A stretch of DNA of 64,000 nt from Dyadobacter sp. SG02 (GCF_900109045.1 NZ_FNYL01000008.1:186001-250000), one strand, 5' to 3'; positions 8,339 to 16,972 are shown, counted from the first letter of the stretch. The notes: generated by a model from the letters alone, not told the origin. Numbers and translations are program-made.

Positions 8339-9547
8339 ATGGCGCTGAACTATATGGCATTGGCCGTTCCATTGTTCCTTTCGCTGATCGGGATTGAGTA
8401 TTGGATTTCGAAGCGTCTTGGGCGGCAATTGTTCAATTTCAACAGCTCCATTGCCAATATGAATGTGGGTGTTCTGGAACGGTTGATCGACATGTTCACA
8501 GCCGGGTCGTTCTTCTTTTTTTACGATTATCTCCAAAAAAATTACGGACTGTTCGAGATACGTCCGAGCCTGCTGGTGTGGATCGCGCTCATACTGGCGA
8601 CCGATTTCGTGTGGTACTGGTATCACCGGATGGGCCATAAGATCAATCTGTTCTGGGGGTTCCATGTGGTGCACCATACCAGTGAAGAATTCAATTACAC
8701 GGCGGGAACGCGCATTACGATTTTTCAGGCGGTGGTACGTACCGCCTTCTGGTCGGTACTGCCGCTGATCGGCTTCCCGGCGCCGATGATCACGACCATG
8801 CTCATCGTGCACGGACTCTATCCGTTTTTCACGCACACGCAGGTGATCGGCAAGCTCGGCATCCTCGAATATATATTGGTGACGCCCTCGCACCACCGCG
8901 TGCACCATGCGAGCAATGAGGCCTACCTCGACAAGAATTTCGGGGATATGTTCATCATCTGGGACAAGCTTTTCGGCACATTCGCCGAGGAAAAGGAGCA
9001 GCCGGTTTTCGGTCTTACCAAGCAACTCGACAGTTACAGTTTCCTCTGGCAGCATTTCCATTTCCTGGTCGAGATATGGTATTCGGCGCAGCAGCAAAAG
9101 GGCATCATCGCCAAGCTGAAAGTCATTTTCGGCAGCCCCGAAAACTTTGACCCCACGGTCCGGCGTATAGTCGAAAAGCGCTTTTTGTCCAAGAATAAAG
9201 TCCGCGTCCGATCGCAGAAATTCAGGCGGTATGTGCTGGTACAATTTACCATTACCGTGATCACGCTGTTTTTTCTGCTGCTTTTTGAGCATCACGAAGA
9301 AACATTTCTGCAAGTAATGGTCGCACTGGTTATCTTCGTAACGCTCATCAACTGCGGTGCTATCCTCGAACAACGCCGTTGGGTATTCTATCTCGAATTC
9401 GCCCGTGGGGCATTGATCTTCATCACAGCCTATCACTATTTCCCGCATCCGACGCTGCTGTTCCTGATCTGGGCGGCGCTTATCGGGGGCGTGCTCTACT
9501 TTTCGACCCTGCAAAAACAGTATCTGCAGACGATCTACGGCAGGTAG
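8339..9547 (+). CDS. fatty-acid-hydroxylase / sterol-desaturase superfamily membrane protein
   Basis: 402 residues, multi-spanning. The di-iron histidine motifs are in place: HRMGH (96-100), HVVHH (109-113) and SHHRVHH (about 185-191), each on the cytoplasmic side of hydrophobic helices. The layout, with extra C-terminal transmembrane segments (VLVQFTITVITLFFLLLFEH and later), resembles alkylglycerol-monooxygenase-like members more than true sterol desaturases. It is probably a lipid hydroxylase or O-alkyl bond oxidase; the substrate is unknown. Transcribed divergently from the LacI gene. A 399-residue open frame on the opposite strand is a composition shadow. Confidence 0.88.
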   Translation: MALNYMALAVPLFLSLIGIEYWISKRLGRQLFNFNSSIANMNVGVLERLIDMFTAGSFFFFYDYLQKNYGLFEIRPSLLVWIALILATDFVWYWYHRMGHKINLFWGFHVVHHTSEEFNYTAGTRITIFQAVVRTAFWSVLPLIGFPAPMITTMLIVHGLYPFFTHTQVIGKLGILEYILVTPSHHRVHHASNEAYLDKNFGDMFIIWDKLFGTFAEEKEQPVFGLTKQLDSYSFLWQHFHFLVEIWYSAQQQKGIIAKLKVIFGSPENFDPTVRRIVEKRFLSKNKVRVRSQKFRRYVLVQFTITVITLFFLLLFEHHEETFLQVMVALVIFVTLINCGAILEQRRWVFYLEFARGALIFITAYHYFPHPTLLFLIWAALIGGVLYFSTLQKQYLQTIYGR

Positions 9548-9633
9548 AAATGAACTTATATTGGATTTTTTAAATGAATAATATTAGTAAATCTTAAAAT
9601 TTAGCTTATTTGTTAAGAATAAGTAAACTCAGG

Positions 9634-9677
9634 TTGCTTGTTGAAAATTCTGTATTTTACTTTGCCTATCTATTTAA
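9634..9677 (+). promoter_or_regulatory. promoter with extended TTACTTTGYCTATC box, copy 1
   Basis: TTG (9634-9636), exactly 20 nt, TTACTTTG (9657-9664), then CCTATC. The box continues into a TATTTAATAGATT stretch that shares TAGATT with copy 2. Copies 2 (16880) and 3 (23557) have the same spacer length and the same TTACTTTGYCTATC core. This is Bacteroidota housekeeping-type promoter geometry plus a probable operator over the start site. Confidence 0.6.
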
Positions 9678-9730
9678 TAGATTTATAGTTTATTGATTGC
9701 CTACTGACAACCACCAACCCGAACTGCACC

Positions 9731-9775
9731 ATGAATCTTTCCCCAATCTTTTCTATCTGCTGTTGTCGCCGCTAA
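9731..9775 (+). CDS. putative poly-cysteine leader peptide (MNLSPIFSICCCRR)
   Basis: 14-codon ORF in the predicted leader, 67 nt after the -7 box and 117 nt before susC. It ends in three cysteine codons (TGC TGT TGT) and two arginine codons (CGC CGC) before TAA. Cysteine-run leader peptides are known as cysteine-sensing attenuators in mycobacteria; here the operon encodes a sulfatase, so scarce cysteine could stall a ribosome on these codons and change folding of the following GTCGC/GCGAC stem. No clear Shine-Dalgarno, which is normal for Bacteroidota. Translation is unproven. Confidence 0.5.
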   Translation: MNLSPIFSICCCRR

Positions 9776-9891
9776 CTGGTCGCGACCTCTTTTGACACGT
9801 TCTTCTTTTACGATTTCAATGGCAGCAACCATTGAACGCGGCTGTACATGCACCCGATTGTCTGAACCCAGCCCCATTTTTACTAATTACT

Positions 9892-12800
9892 ATGTTCCAA
9901 AATCTATCCAGAAACTCTCTCCTGAGCAGAGGCCGGCTACTCGTGGCTTTGCTGCTCTTCGGCCTCAGCGCCTTCGCCCAGAACGTCACCGTGAAGGGCA
10001 CCGTCACGTCCGTAACCGACAATGGTTCGTTGCCGGGCGTCAATATTGTCGTTAAAAACACGCTTACCGGTACCTCGACCGACGCCGACGGTAAGTTCGA
10101 AATCAACGCACCGTCCGACGGTACCCTTGTTTTCTCCGGAATCGGGTACGTTACCCAGGAAGTGGCCGTGAAGGGCCGCACGACGATCGACATCAAACTC
10201 GCTGCCGATACGAAGCAGTTGGAGGAAGTCGTGGTGGTCGGTTATGGTACGCAGAAGCGCAATGCGATGACCAACTCCGTGTCGCAGATCAGTGGGGAAG
10301 CGATTACCAAACGGCCCGTATCGAATATCCAGCAGTCAATGCAAGGGCTTATGCCGGGTGTAACCGTGCTCGACCAGGGCGGGTCGCCGGGTAAATCGAA
10401 TACCAACATCCGCGTGCGGGGTATTACGACATTTAATATCAACGGCAGCAGCACAAGCGGTTATGACCTGGGCAAGAACGACGCGTTGGTGATTGTGGAT
10501 GGTATCGAGCAGCGCCTGAGCGACATTAACCCGGACGACATCGAATCCATTTCGGTTTTGAAAGATGCATCTTCAACCGCCATTTACGGTTCGCGCGCGA
10601 CGAACGGGGTCGTTCTCGTCACCACCAAACGTGCGAAAGGCGGCAAGGTACAAGTTGATTACCACGGTTATTATGCCATTCAGAAATCCAATAATGTGCC
10701 CAAAATGATGGGTATAGAGGCTTACATGCGCGAGCAGGTGGCTGCGTACACGAATGCGGGCCTGGCGGTTCCGGCACGTTTTACGGAGGAATCCATTCAG
10801 GCATATGTGAATGCGACCGACCGCGAGAAGTATCCGATGCCCAATACCTGGTTCGAAACAATGCTTCGCTCGGCGCCCCAGCAGAACCATACGATTTCGG
10901 TAGCAGGCGGCACCGACGTAATCCGCACCCGGTTGAGCGCCCGTTTCCAGGATCAGCAGGGTGTGATTGCAGGTTATTCCAATAAAATCGGGGAATTCCG
11001 ATTGAATACGGACTACAATGTTTCGAAACGCATTCGCGTGAGCGGCGATATTAACTACCGCTACGCCCGGGCATTGAACCCGACTGTGAACAATACCGGC
11101 GATAATCCACAGCCATTGAATAACTTCTTTCACGGCACATTATGGGCGGTTCCCAAATATGCGGATGGTTCTTATGGGTTGAGTACGCAGGGTAACAACC
11201 CGTTGATGTTCAACGAAATAGGCGGTCAGTCGGCGCAAGTGACGGATTACCTGGCCGGTTATCTGAAAGCGGAGTTCGACATTGCGGAGGGCTTGACATT
11301 CTCGACGCAAATTGCGGGTCGCGGGACGTTTACCAACCAGAAAAACTATACGAACGCTTACACCAACACCGACAAGAATACTAACATCACCAAAACGGTG
11401 GCCATCAATTCGCTCACCGAAGTGCGTAACACGCTGCGCGAATACACGATCAACAACTTGCTTACTTACGAGAAAAGCTTCGGCGATCATGGTTTAAAAG
11501 TATTGGCGGGGTACTCACAGATCGGTAACACGCAGACTTTCCTTTCTGCTTACCGCGAGCGGTTCTATAATAATGACATCGGCTCGATTGGCCAGGGCGC
11601 GAACGACGGTACTAAAAGCAACACCGGTAAGGATGCCGAGTATGGCTTGCGATCGTATTTCGGCCGGGTGAATTATGATTATAAAGAGAAGTATCTGTTT
11701 GAAGCGAATGGGCGCTATGATGGTTCTTCCAAATTCACGGGTGCCAAACAATACAGCTTCTTTCCTTCATTCTCGGCAGGATGGCGTATTTCGAAGGAAA
11801 ACTTCTGGCAGGGATTGGAGAAGGCTGTTAACGATCTGAAACTCCGCGGCTCGTGGGGTATTACCGGAAACCAGTCGGTAGACCTGTACAGCTACTATTC
11901 CGCATTGACGGCGCTCGGTTACAGCTTCGGCGGCACACCGGTGCAAGGTTATCGTCCTACGACCCTGGCGAACACCGGCCTCGGCTGGGAATCGACGACG
12001 CAGCTTGACATTGGTATCGACGCGGCATTCCTGAACAAACGGCTCACATTCACCGCCGATTACTACCGCAAGCTCACCGACGACATCCTTTTGAACCTCG
12101 ATATTCCGGCTACTATTGGTTTGAAAGCGCCACCGCAGAATGCAGGATCGGTGGAAAACAAAGGCTGGGAGTTTAGTGCGAGTTACCGGGGTGCAGCGAG
12201 CAGTTCCGGTTTCCGCTACACGCTCGGCGCGAATTTGAGTATCAATGAAAATAAAGTGACCGACCTGAAAGGTACCGGTCCATACATTACCGGTTCTGAC
12301 ATCGATCCGCGCTACATTATCGCCAAAGGGCTGCCGATCAACACGCTGTGGGGTTACCAGACCGACGGTTTGTTCCAGACCCAGCAGGAAATTACGGAGT
12401 ACAAAGCTACTTACGCCGCCAATACCAAGCCCGGAGATGTGAAGTATGTGGACCGCAATGGTGATGGCAAGATCAATGCCGACGATATGACCGTAATCGG
12501 TAACTCGTTTCCGAAATATACATTCGGCGTGAATGGAGACTTTTCGTACAAAGGTTTCGACCTGAGCATTCTCTTCCAGGGAGCGGCGAAAGTGGATGCG
12601 CGTCTTGCAGGTGCTTTGGCTGAAATGGGTAACCAGGAAGGGTTCACTCACGAGATTTACACCAACAATTACTGGACACCGGAAAACCCCGGTGCACGCT
12701 TCCCGCGCCCGACCAAATTCGACCTCCGCAACGTGGCCACTTCCGACCGGCTGGTAATCGACGGCTCCTACTTGCGACTGAAAAACGTGCAGCTGGCCTA

Positions 12801-12987
12801 CAACATCCCGGCCGAAATCGTGAGCAAACTGCATGTGAGCCGCATTCGCGTTTACACATCGGCTACCAATCTGCTTACATTCTCGAAACTGAATGAATGG
12901 AACCTCGACCCCGAAGTACCATCTGGTCGCGCCGTGTATTTCCCGCAGACAGCCTTGTACACATTCGGGTTGAACCTCTCATTCTGA
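9892..12987 (+). CDS. SusC/RagA-family TonB-dependent outer-membrane transporter
   Basis: 1031 residues from the chosen start (MFQNLSRNSLLSRGRLLVAL, giving a signal peptide ending near AFAQ). Order: carboxypeptidase-regulatory-like domain (VTVKGTVTSVTDNGSLPGVN to about residue 95), TonB box region (EEVVVVGYGTQKR), plug (SSTAIYGSRATNGVVLVTTK), then a 22-strand-type barrel ending in the aromatic tail FGLNLSF. No STN domain, so it is not a transducer, in contrast to the SusC at 58057. Imports glycans with its SusD partner 13 bp downstream; the sulfatase third in line suggests a sulfated substrate. Confidence 0.95.
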   Translation: MFQNLSRNSLLSRGRLLVALLLFGLSAFAQNVTVKGTVTSVTDNGSLPGVNIVVKNTLTGTSTDADGKFEINAPSDGTLVFSGIGYVTQEVAVKGRTTIDIKLAADTKQLEEVVVVGYGTQKRNAMTNSVSQISGEAITKRPVSNIQQSMQGLMPGVTVLDQGGSPGKSNTNIRVRGITTFNINGSSTSGYDLGKNDALVIVDGIEQRLSDINPDDIESISVLKDASSTAIYGSRATNGVVLVTTKRAKGGKVQVDYHGYYAIQKSNNVPKMMGIEAYMREQVAAYTNAGLAVPARFTEESIQAYVNATDREKYPMPNTWFETMLRSAPQQNHTISVAGGTDVIRTRLSARFQDQQGVIAGYSNKIGEFRLNTDYNVSKRIRVSGDINYRYARALNPTVNNTGDNPQPLNNFFHGTLWAVPKYADGSYGLSTQGNNPLMFNEIGGQSAQVTDYLAGYLKAEFDIAEGLTFSTQIAGRGTFTNQKNYTNAYTNTDKNTNITKTVAINSLTEVRNTLREYTINNLLTYEKSFGDHGLKVLAGYSQIGNTQTFLSAYRERFYNNDIGSIGQGANDGTKSNTGKDAEYGLRSYFGRVNYDYKEKYLFEANGRYDGSSKFTGAKQYSFFPSFSAGWRISKENFWQGLEKAVNDLKLRGSWGITGNQSVDLYSYYSALTALGYSFGGTPVQGYRPTTLANTGLGWESTTQLDIGIDAAFLNKRLTFTADYYRKLTDDILLNLDIPATIGLKAPPQNAGSVENKGWEFSASYRGAASSSGFRYTLGANLSINENKVTDLKGTGPYITGSDIDPRYIIAKGLPINTLWGYQTDGLFQTQQEITEYKATYAANTKPGDVKYVDRNGDGKINADDMTVIGNSFPKYTFGVNGDFSYKGFDLSILFQGAAKVDARLAGALAEMGNQEGFTHEIYTNNYWTPENPGARFPRPTKFDLRNVATSDRLVIDGSYLRLKNVQLAYNIPAEIVSKLHVSRIRVYTSATNLLTFSKLNEWNLDPEVPSGRAVYFPQTALYTFGLNLSF

Positions 12988-13000
12988 CCGCATTGATTTT

Positions 13001-14596
13001 ATGAAAACAAACACATTTAGACATACCATTTACGCAGGAATTGCCGCACTGGCGCTCAGCCTTGTCTCCTGCGACTCGGGCCTGCTCGAAACCGTTCCCA
13101 ACGACCGTCTTTCCGAAGATCTGTTCTGGAAAACCGAAAACGATGCCAAACTGGCCGTTAATTCACTATATACCGATCTGGATAGTACCACGGCCGTAAC
13201 CTGGGACGGTATTACGGATCTGGCACATACCAACCAGAGCTTCAACGTGGCCGCGTACATCGAGGCAGGCAGTTATGACGCTACCAGTTCTGTGATTTAT
13301 GAAGAATGGAAACGGTCGTATCGCGGCATTCGCGGCGTCAACTATTTTCTGGAAAACGTCGACAAAGTGCCGAGTACCAACACGGCGTTGATTAACCAGC
13401 TGAAAGGAGAGGCGAAGGCATTGCGGGCATATCAATACCTGAAACTGGCCGGATTATTCGGTCCGGTGCCGCTGGTAACGTCCTCGATCAGCATTGAAGA
13501 GGGCCGGACATTGAAAAACACGCCGGTCGAGGAAATCTGGAATTTTGTGGAGAAGGAGCTAACCGAAGCTGCCGCATTACTGCCGACGACTTACGGAGCC
13601 GCAGATAAGGGCCGTTTTACAAAAGGTGCGGCCCTGGGCCTGCTCGCACGTGCGGACCTGTATGCGGGACGTTACCAGAAAGCTGCTGACGCTGCCGATC
13701 AGGTGATCAAGCTGGGCGTGTATGGTTTGTACGATTCGTATGAAAAGCTGTACAGCTACGCCGCGGAGAATAATAAGGAAGTACTTCTGGATAAGCAGTA
13801 TTTAAAAGATGTTGCTCAAAACAACGTTTTCAACTTACTCGCGCCGTACAGCCAGAAAAATGCGCAAAGTACTTATGTTCCTACCAAAGCATTGGTAGAT
13901 ACCTACGAAACGCTGGAAGGCAAGAAAATCACCGATCCTTCGAGCGGTTACGATCCGGCCAAACCTTACGCCAACCGTGATCCACGTCTGAAATTCTCGG
14001 TATTCCTCGAAGGCGACGCATTGCCGAGCGGCATTACCTTCCAGCCCCGCCCGACAAGCACGACAGCGGATGCCATCGGAAGTACTTACATTGCCTCTAC
14101 GACTGGTTTTAATATTAAAAAATATATCAATACCGAAGATTTCGCTAACCCGACCAACAGCGGCATCAATATTATCCTGCTGCGCTACGCCGAAGTATTG
14201 CTGACTTACGCCGAGGCAAAAATCGAGCTGGGGCAAACCGACGCGACTGTGCTGGCGGCGATTAACCAGGTGAGAAATGGTCGTACGGACGTGAAACAAC
14301 CATCGGTAACCGCTACCTCGCAGGCTGCATTGCGCGAGATCGTACGGCGCGAGCGGACCGTGGAGCTGGCATTTGAAGGTCAGCGTATCTTCGATATCCG
14401 CCGCTGGAAAATCGGGGAGCAAGTGATGAATGGACCGGTATTCGGTATTACTTATCCGGACGCTACGGGCAAGCTTGTTACGGTACAGGCAGCTTCTTCG
14501 GACCGCGTTTTCGATCCGGGCAGGCATTACCTATGGCCGATGCCGCAGAAAGAGCGCGATTTGAACCCGAACCTGCAACAAAATCCGAACTGGTAA
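13001..14596 (+). CDS. SusD/RagB-family nutrient-binding lipoprotein
   Basis: 531 residues. Lipoprotein signal with lipobox before Cys24 (LALSLVSCDSG). TPR-type helices (FWKTENDAKLAVNSLYTDLD; EAKALRAYQYLKLAGLFGPV) and a C-terminal block with RRERTVELAFEGQRIFDIRR and the terminal YLWPMPQKERDLNPNLQQNP are the standard SusD signature. It caps the SusC barrel at the cell surface and captures glycan. Starts 13 bp after susC; co-transcribed with the sulfatase downstream. Confidence 0.95.
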   Translation: MKTNTFRHTIYAGIAALALSLVSCDSGLLETVPNDRLSEDLFWKTENDAKLAVNSLYTDLDSTTAVTWDGITDLAHTNQSFNVAAYIEAGSYDATSSVIYEEWKRSYRGIRGVNYFLENVDKVPSTNTALINQLKGEAKALRAYQYLKLAGLFGPVPLVTSSISIEEGRTLKNTPVEEIWNFVEKELTEAAALLPTTYGAADKGRFTKGAALGLLARADLYAGRYQKAADAADQVIKLGVYGLYDSYEKLYSYAAENNKEVLLDKQYLKDVAQNNVFNLLAPYSQKNAQSTYVPTKALVDTYETLEGKKITDPSSGYDPAKPYANRDPRLKFSVFLEGDALPSGITFQPRPTSTTADAIGSTYIASTTGFNIKKYINTEDFANPTNSGINIILLRYAEVLLTYAEAKIELGQTDATVLAAINQVRNGRTDVKQPSVTATSQAALREIVRRERTVELAFEGQRIFDIRRWKIGEQVMNGPVFGITYPDATGKLVTVQAASSDRVFDPGRHYLWPMPQKERDLNPNLQQNPNW

Positions 14597-14611
14597 TTAC
14601 TTTTGAGCGAA

Positions 14612-14721
14612 TGGTGCCAAGCTCCGGCTTGGTGCCTGCTATTATCCAGCCTCCGGCTGGCGGAGGCAACTCCGGCCAGAGGCATGCGAATAGTAAGCAC
14701 CAAGCAGGATCTTTGGCACCA
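14612..14721. repeat. multi-arm folded repeat (REP-like) between susD and sulfatase
   Basis: Nested inverted repeats: outer TGGTGCCAA (14612-14620) with TTGGCACCA (14713-14721); a longer stem 14627-14643 with 14689-14705; and an inner CTGGC-GGAG-GCAA-CTCC-G-GCCAG hairpin with a GNRA loop (14657-14679). Bases 14671-14700 are a diverged copy of the complement of 6981-7010. It could stabilise the upstream susCD mRNA or attenuate the sulfatase. Confidence 0.65.
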
Positions 14722-14744
14722 GTTACCTAAAACCACCTTAAAAT

Positions 14745-16184
14745 ATGTTTCGAGTACTCTCTCTGCTGCTGGTATCCGCAGGCCTTTGCCTGCTGATGGC
14801 ATTCAAAATCGAAAAACCAGCCGCAAAAACACCCAACATCGTCCTCTTTTTCATCGACGACCTCGGCTACGGCGATCTTTCCGTAAATGGCGCATTGGGC
14901 TATAAAACGCCTAACCTCGACAAAATGGCCATGGAAGGCACGCGTTTCACCAACTTCATGGCCGCACAGGCCGTGTGCAGCGCTTCGCGTGCCGCATTGC
15001 TCACAGGTTGCTATCCCAACCGACTGGGCATTTCAGGGGCATTCGGGCCAAATGCTGGTGTTGGTCTTAATCCAAAAGAAGAAACCATTGCCGAACTCGT
15101 GAAAGCGCAGGGTTACGCAACCGGTATCTTTGGTAAATGGCATTTGGGCAGCGATCAGGAGTTTCTGCCATTGCAGCAGGGCTTCGATGAATATTACGGC
15201 GTACCTTACTCGCACGATATGTGGCCCTTGCATCCATGGCAGGAACGCGCCAAATATCCGCCGCTGCACTGGATCGATGGTAACAAGCAGGTGAAAGAGA
15301 TCAAAAACCTCGAAGACGCCAGCGAACTGACACCGGTAATTACCGAAAAGGCTATTTCATTTATCAAAAGAAATAAAAACAAGCCGTTCTTCCTGTACGT
15401 ACCGCACCCGCTGCCGCACGTGCCTTTGGCTGCGTCTGCGAAGTTCCGTGGCAAAAGCCAGCGAGGTATTTTCGGTGACGTGATGATGGAACTCGACTGG
15501 TCGGTAGGGGAAATCATGAAAGAGCTCAAAGCGCAGGGGTTGGACAACAATACCCTTGTGATTTTCACCAGTGACAATGGTCCGTGGCTCAACTACGGCG
15601 ACCATGCAGGATCAGCAGGCGGTTTCCGCGAAGGTAAAGGGACTTCATTCGAAGGTGGGCAACGCGAACCTTGCATTATGCGCTGGCCGGGTGTAATTCC
15701 GGCGGGAAGGGTTTCCAACAAGCTTCTGTCGAACCTTGATGTCCTACCAACCATCGCCAAACTGACCGGTGCTAAACTGCCTAAGGAAAAAATCGACGGT
15801 CTCGATTTCAGCGCATTGCTCAAAGGCGACGAAAGCCAGACACCGCGCGAAAGTTTCCTCTATTACTACCGCAAAAACAGCCTCGAAGCCGTGCGTAAAG
15901 GTGACTGGAAGCTCATTTTCGCCCACCCCGGCCGCACCTACGAAGGCTCGTTACCGGGCAAAAACGGACAGCCCGGCCCTGCACCGGAGGATCATCAGTT
16001 CCCGAAAGCATTATACAACCTCGCCCGCGATCCGTCGGAGCGATACGACGTGCTGGAACAAAACCCGGAAATCGTAGCAGAACTCGAAAAAATCGCTGAG
16101 GCAGCACGCGAAGATATGGGCGATGATTTGCAGCAGAAGACGGGAAAGAACGTTCGGGAGATTGGGCGTACCGTTAAAAAATAG
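14745..16184 (+). CDS. type I sulfatase (formylglycine-dependent), exported
   Basis: 479 residues. N-terminal signal or anchor (VLSLLLVSAGLCLLMAF), then metal-binding NIVLFFIDDLGYGDLS (Asp38, Asp39) and the active-site motif VCSASRAALLTG, where Cys78 of C-x-A-x-R is converted to formylglycine by a maturase not seen in this window. Later motifs GIFGKWHLGS and FTSDNGPW supply the remaining active-site and calcium ligands. Length is normal for arylsulfatase-like family members. Third gene of the SusC-SusD operon, so it probably removes sulfate esters from the imported glycan. A folded repeat lies in the 148-bp gap upstream. Confidence 0.95.
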   Translation: MFRVLSLLLVSAGLCLLMAFKIEKPAAKTPNIVLFFIDDLGYGDLSVNGALGYKTPNLDKMAMEGTRFTNFMAAQAVCSASRAALLTGCYPNRLGISGAFGPNAGVGLNPKEETIAELVKAQGYATGIFGKWHLGSDQEFLPLQQGFDEYYGVPYSHDMWPLHPWQERAKYPPLHWIDGNKQVKEIKNLEDASELTPVITEKAISFIKRNKNKPFFLYVPHPLPHVPLAASAKFRGKSQRGIFGDVMMELDWSVGEIMKELKAQGLDNNTLVIFTSDNGPWLNYGDHAGSAGGFREGKGTSFEGGQREPCIMRWPGVIPAGRVSNKLLSNLDVLPTIAKLTGAKLPKEKIDGLDFSALLKGDESQTPRESFLYYYRKNSLEAVRKGDWKLIFAHPGRTYEGSLPGKNGQPGPAPEDHQFPKALYNLARDPSERYDVLEQNPEIVAELEKIAEAAREDMGDDLQQKTGKNVREIGRTVKK

Positions 16185-16193
16185 AAGATAGCC

Positions 16194-16227
16194 TTTTCAG
16201 CAGTAACCAATGTATTACTGCTGAAAA
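16194..16227 (+). terminator. probable terminator after the sulfatase gene
   Basis: TTTTCAGCAGTA (16194-16205) and TACTGCTGAAAA (16216-16227) are perfect 12-bp arms around a 10-nt loop, 10 bp after the sulfatase stop. The following T-tract is weak (TATTTG). Confidence 0.6.
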
Positions 16228-16260
16228 TATTTGTAACCCTCGGGGTGACACGCTATCTTT

Positions 16261-16542
16261 ATGATAAAGACTTTTAGCCACAAAGGGCTCAGGCTTCTTT
16301 GGGAAAAGGATGATGCATCGAAATTGCCATCTGAACAGATCGACAAGCTAAGGCGTATACTCTCGGCGCTGAATACAGCCAAAAGCCTGGAACCGATCAG
16401 GGCGATCCCAGGGTACAGGTTGCATGCTTTGTCGGGTCGGTTGGAAGGTGTTTGGTCGGTTTGGGTTACCGCGAATTACCGCGTGTTATTCAGATTTGAA
16501 GGGGGTAATGCGTATAACATCGATTATGTCGACTATCATTAA
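16261..16542 (+). CDS. higB: HigB-type toxin (RelE/ParE superfamily)
   Basis: 93 residues, the usual length. N-terminus MIKTFSHKGLRLLWEKDD and the C-terminal strand region YRLHALSGRLEGVWSVWVTA followed by NYRVLFRFEGG and NIDYVDYH are typical of HigB (toxin-first gene order). In characterised systems HigB cuts mRNA at the ribosome. The partner antitoxin gene begins 4 bp after its stop. It interrupts the sulfatase locus and probably has its own promoter. Confidence 0.88.
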   Translation: MIKTFSHKGLRLLWEKDDASKLPSEQIDKLRRILSALNTAKSLEPIRAIPGYRLHALSGRLEGVWSVWVTANYRVLFRFEGGNAYNIDYVDYH

Positions 16543-16546
16543 CGAT

Positions 16547-16846
16547 ATGGAAAGTGAAATGAAACCTGTGCATCCCGGTGCCGTGCTGCGTGAGGATATA
16601 TTAAAGGAAATGAATATTTCGGTTACAAGGGCTGCCAAGGAACTGAATGTGAGCCGGAAGCAGCTTTCCGAGGTTGTCAATGAAGCGGCTGCGGTTTCTG
16701 CCGAAATGGCTGTCAGACTGGAAAGCGGTTTTGGCGTCAGCGCGGAGTTCTGGCTCGACATGCAGAAGAAATATGATATCTGGAAAGTGAGAACGAGCGG
16801 CCGGGTTCAGGGCATTCATCCGATTACCTCGGCCGTGAGTATTTAG
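16547..16846 (+). CDS. higA: HigA-type antitoxin
   Basis: 99 residues from the chosen methionine (MESEMKPVHPGAVLREDILK), which follows the toxin stop by 4 bp; methionines at 16526 and 16559 are alternatives. The XRE helix-turn-helix is clear (NISVTRAAKELNVSRKQLSE), followed by VRLESGFGVSAEFWLDMQKK, the standard HigA C-terminal block. It neutralises HigB and normally represses its own operon. The frame continues upstream inside the toxin gene without protein-like features, so a longer start is not supported. Confidence 0.88.
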   Translation: MESEMKPVHPGAVLREDILKEMNISVTRAAKELNVSRKQLSEVVNEAAAVSAEMAVRLESGFGVSAEFWLDMQKKYDIWKVRTSGRVQGIHPITSAVSI

Positions 16847-16879
16847 TCAAATAATTTTTTACAAGAATTCCTCCCGCAC

Positions 16880-16929
16880 TTGTTTCTTTAATCGATTTAT
16901 CCTTACTTTGTCTATCAAACAAGTAGATT
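16880..16929 (+). promoter_or_regulatory. promoter with extended TTACTTTGYCTATC box, copy 2
   Basis: TTG (16880-16882), exactly 20 nt, TTACTTTG (16903-16910), then TCTATCAAACAAGTAGATT. Outer inverted halves TACTT/AAGTA and TCTA/TAGA suggest a dimeric protein site over the transcription start. Nearly identical to copy 3 at 23557. Confidence 0.65.
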
Positions 16930-16972
16930 ATATCGATCCTTCGATTCGCGATATTCAGAACGTATCTGATTT

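Larger units (their letters stand above)
9548..9891 (+). other. leader region of the SusC-SusD-sulfatase operon
   Basis: 344 bp before susC. It holds the promoter (9634-9664), a predicted transcript leader of about 220 nt, and a 14-codon cysteine-ending ORF (9731-9775). Just after that ORF is a perfect 10-bp palindrome, GGTCGCGACC (9778-9787), whose arm can also pair with GTCGC (9765-9769) inside the last codons. A longer in-frame start for susC at 9832 exists but precedes a good signal peptide start at 9892. Confidence 0.6.

Noticed and set aside
8315-9514. 399-codon minus-strand open frame opposite the desaturase-family gene
   Set aside because: Its product is strongly charged with no domain, while the plus frame has the full set of histidine motifs and hydrophobic helices.
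9702-9715. TGACAACCACC near the first leader resembles the reverse complement of the hairpin loop TTCGGTGGTTGTC
   Set aside because: Only 11 nt, no flanking stems, and in the opposite orientation; probably chance.
11767-12834. 355-codon minus-strand open frame inside susC
   Set aside because: Shadow of a GC-rich coding gene; no motif or signal, and the plus strand is unambiguous SusC.
13357-13366. Other GTCGACAA strings (for example in susD and sulfatase genes)
   Set aside because: They are single, inside coding sequence and encode common Val-Asp-Lys or Leu-Asp-Lys residues; not paired operator repeats.
16234-16261. TTG-N20-TATCTTTA immediately before higB
   Set aside because: The -7 box would overlap the start codon although the N-terminus of HigB looks complete; the promoter is more likely elsewhere or the match is fortuitous.
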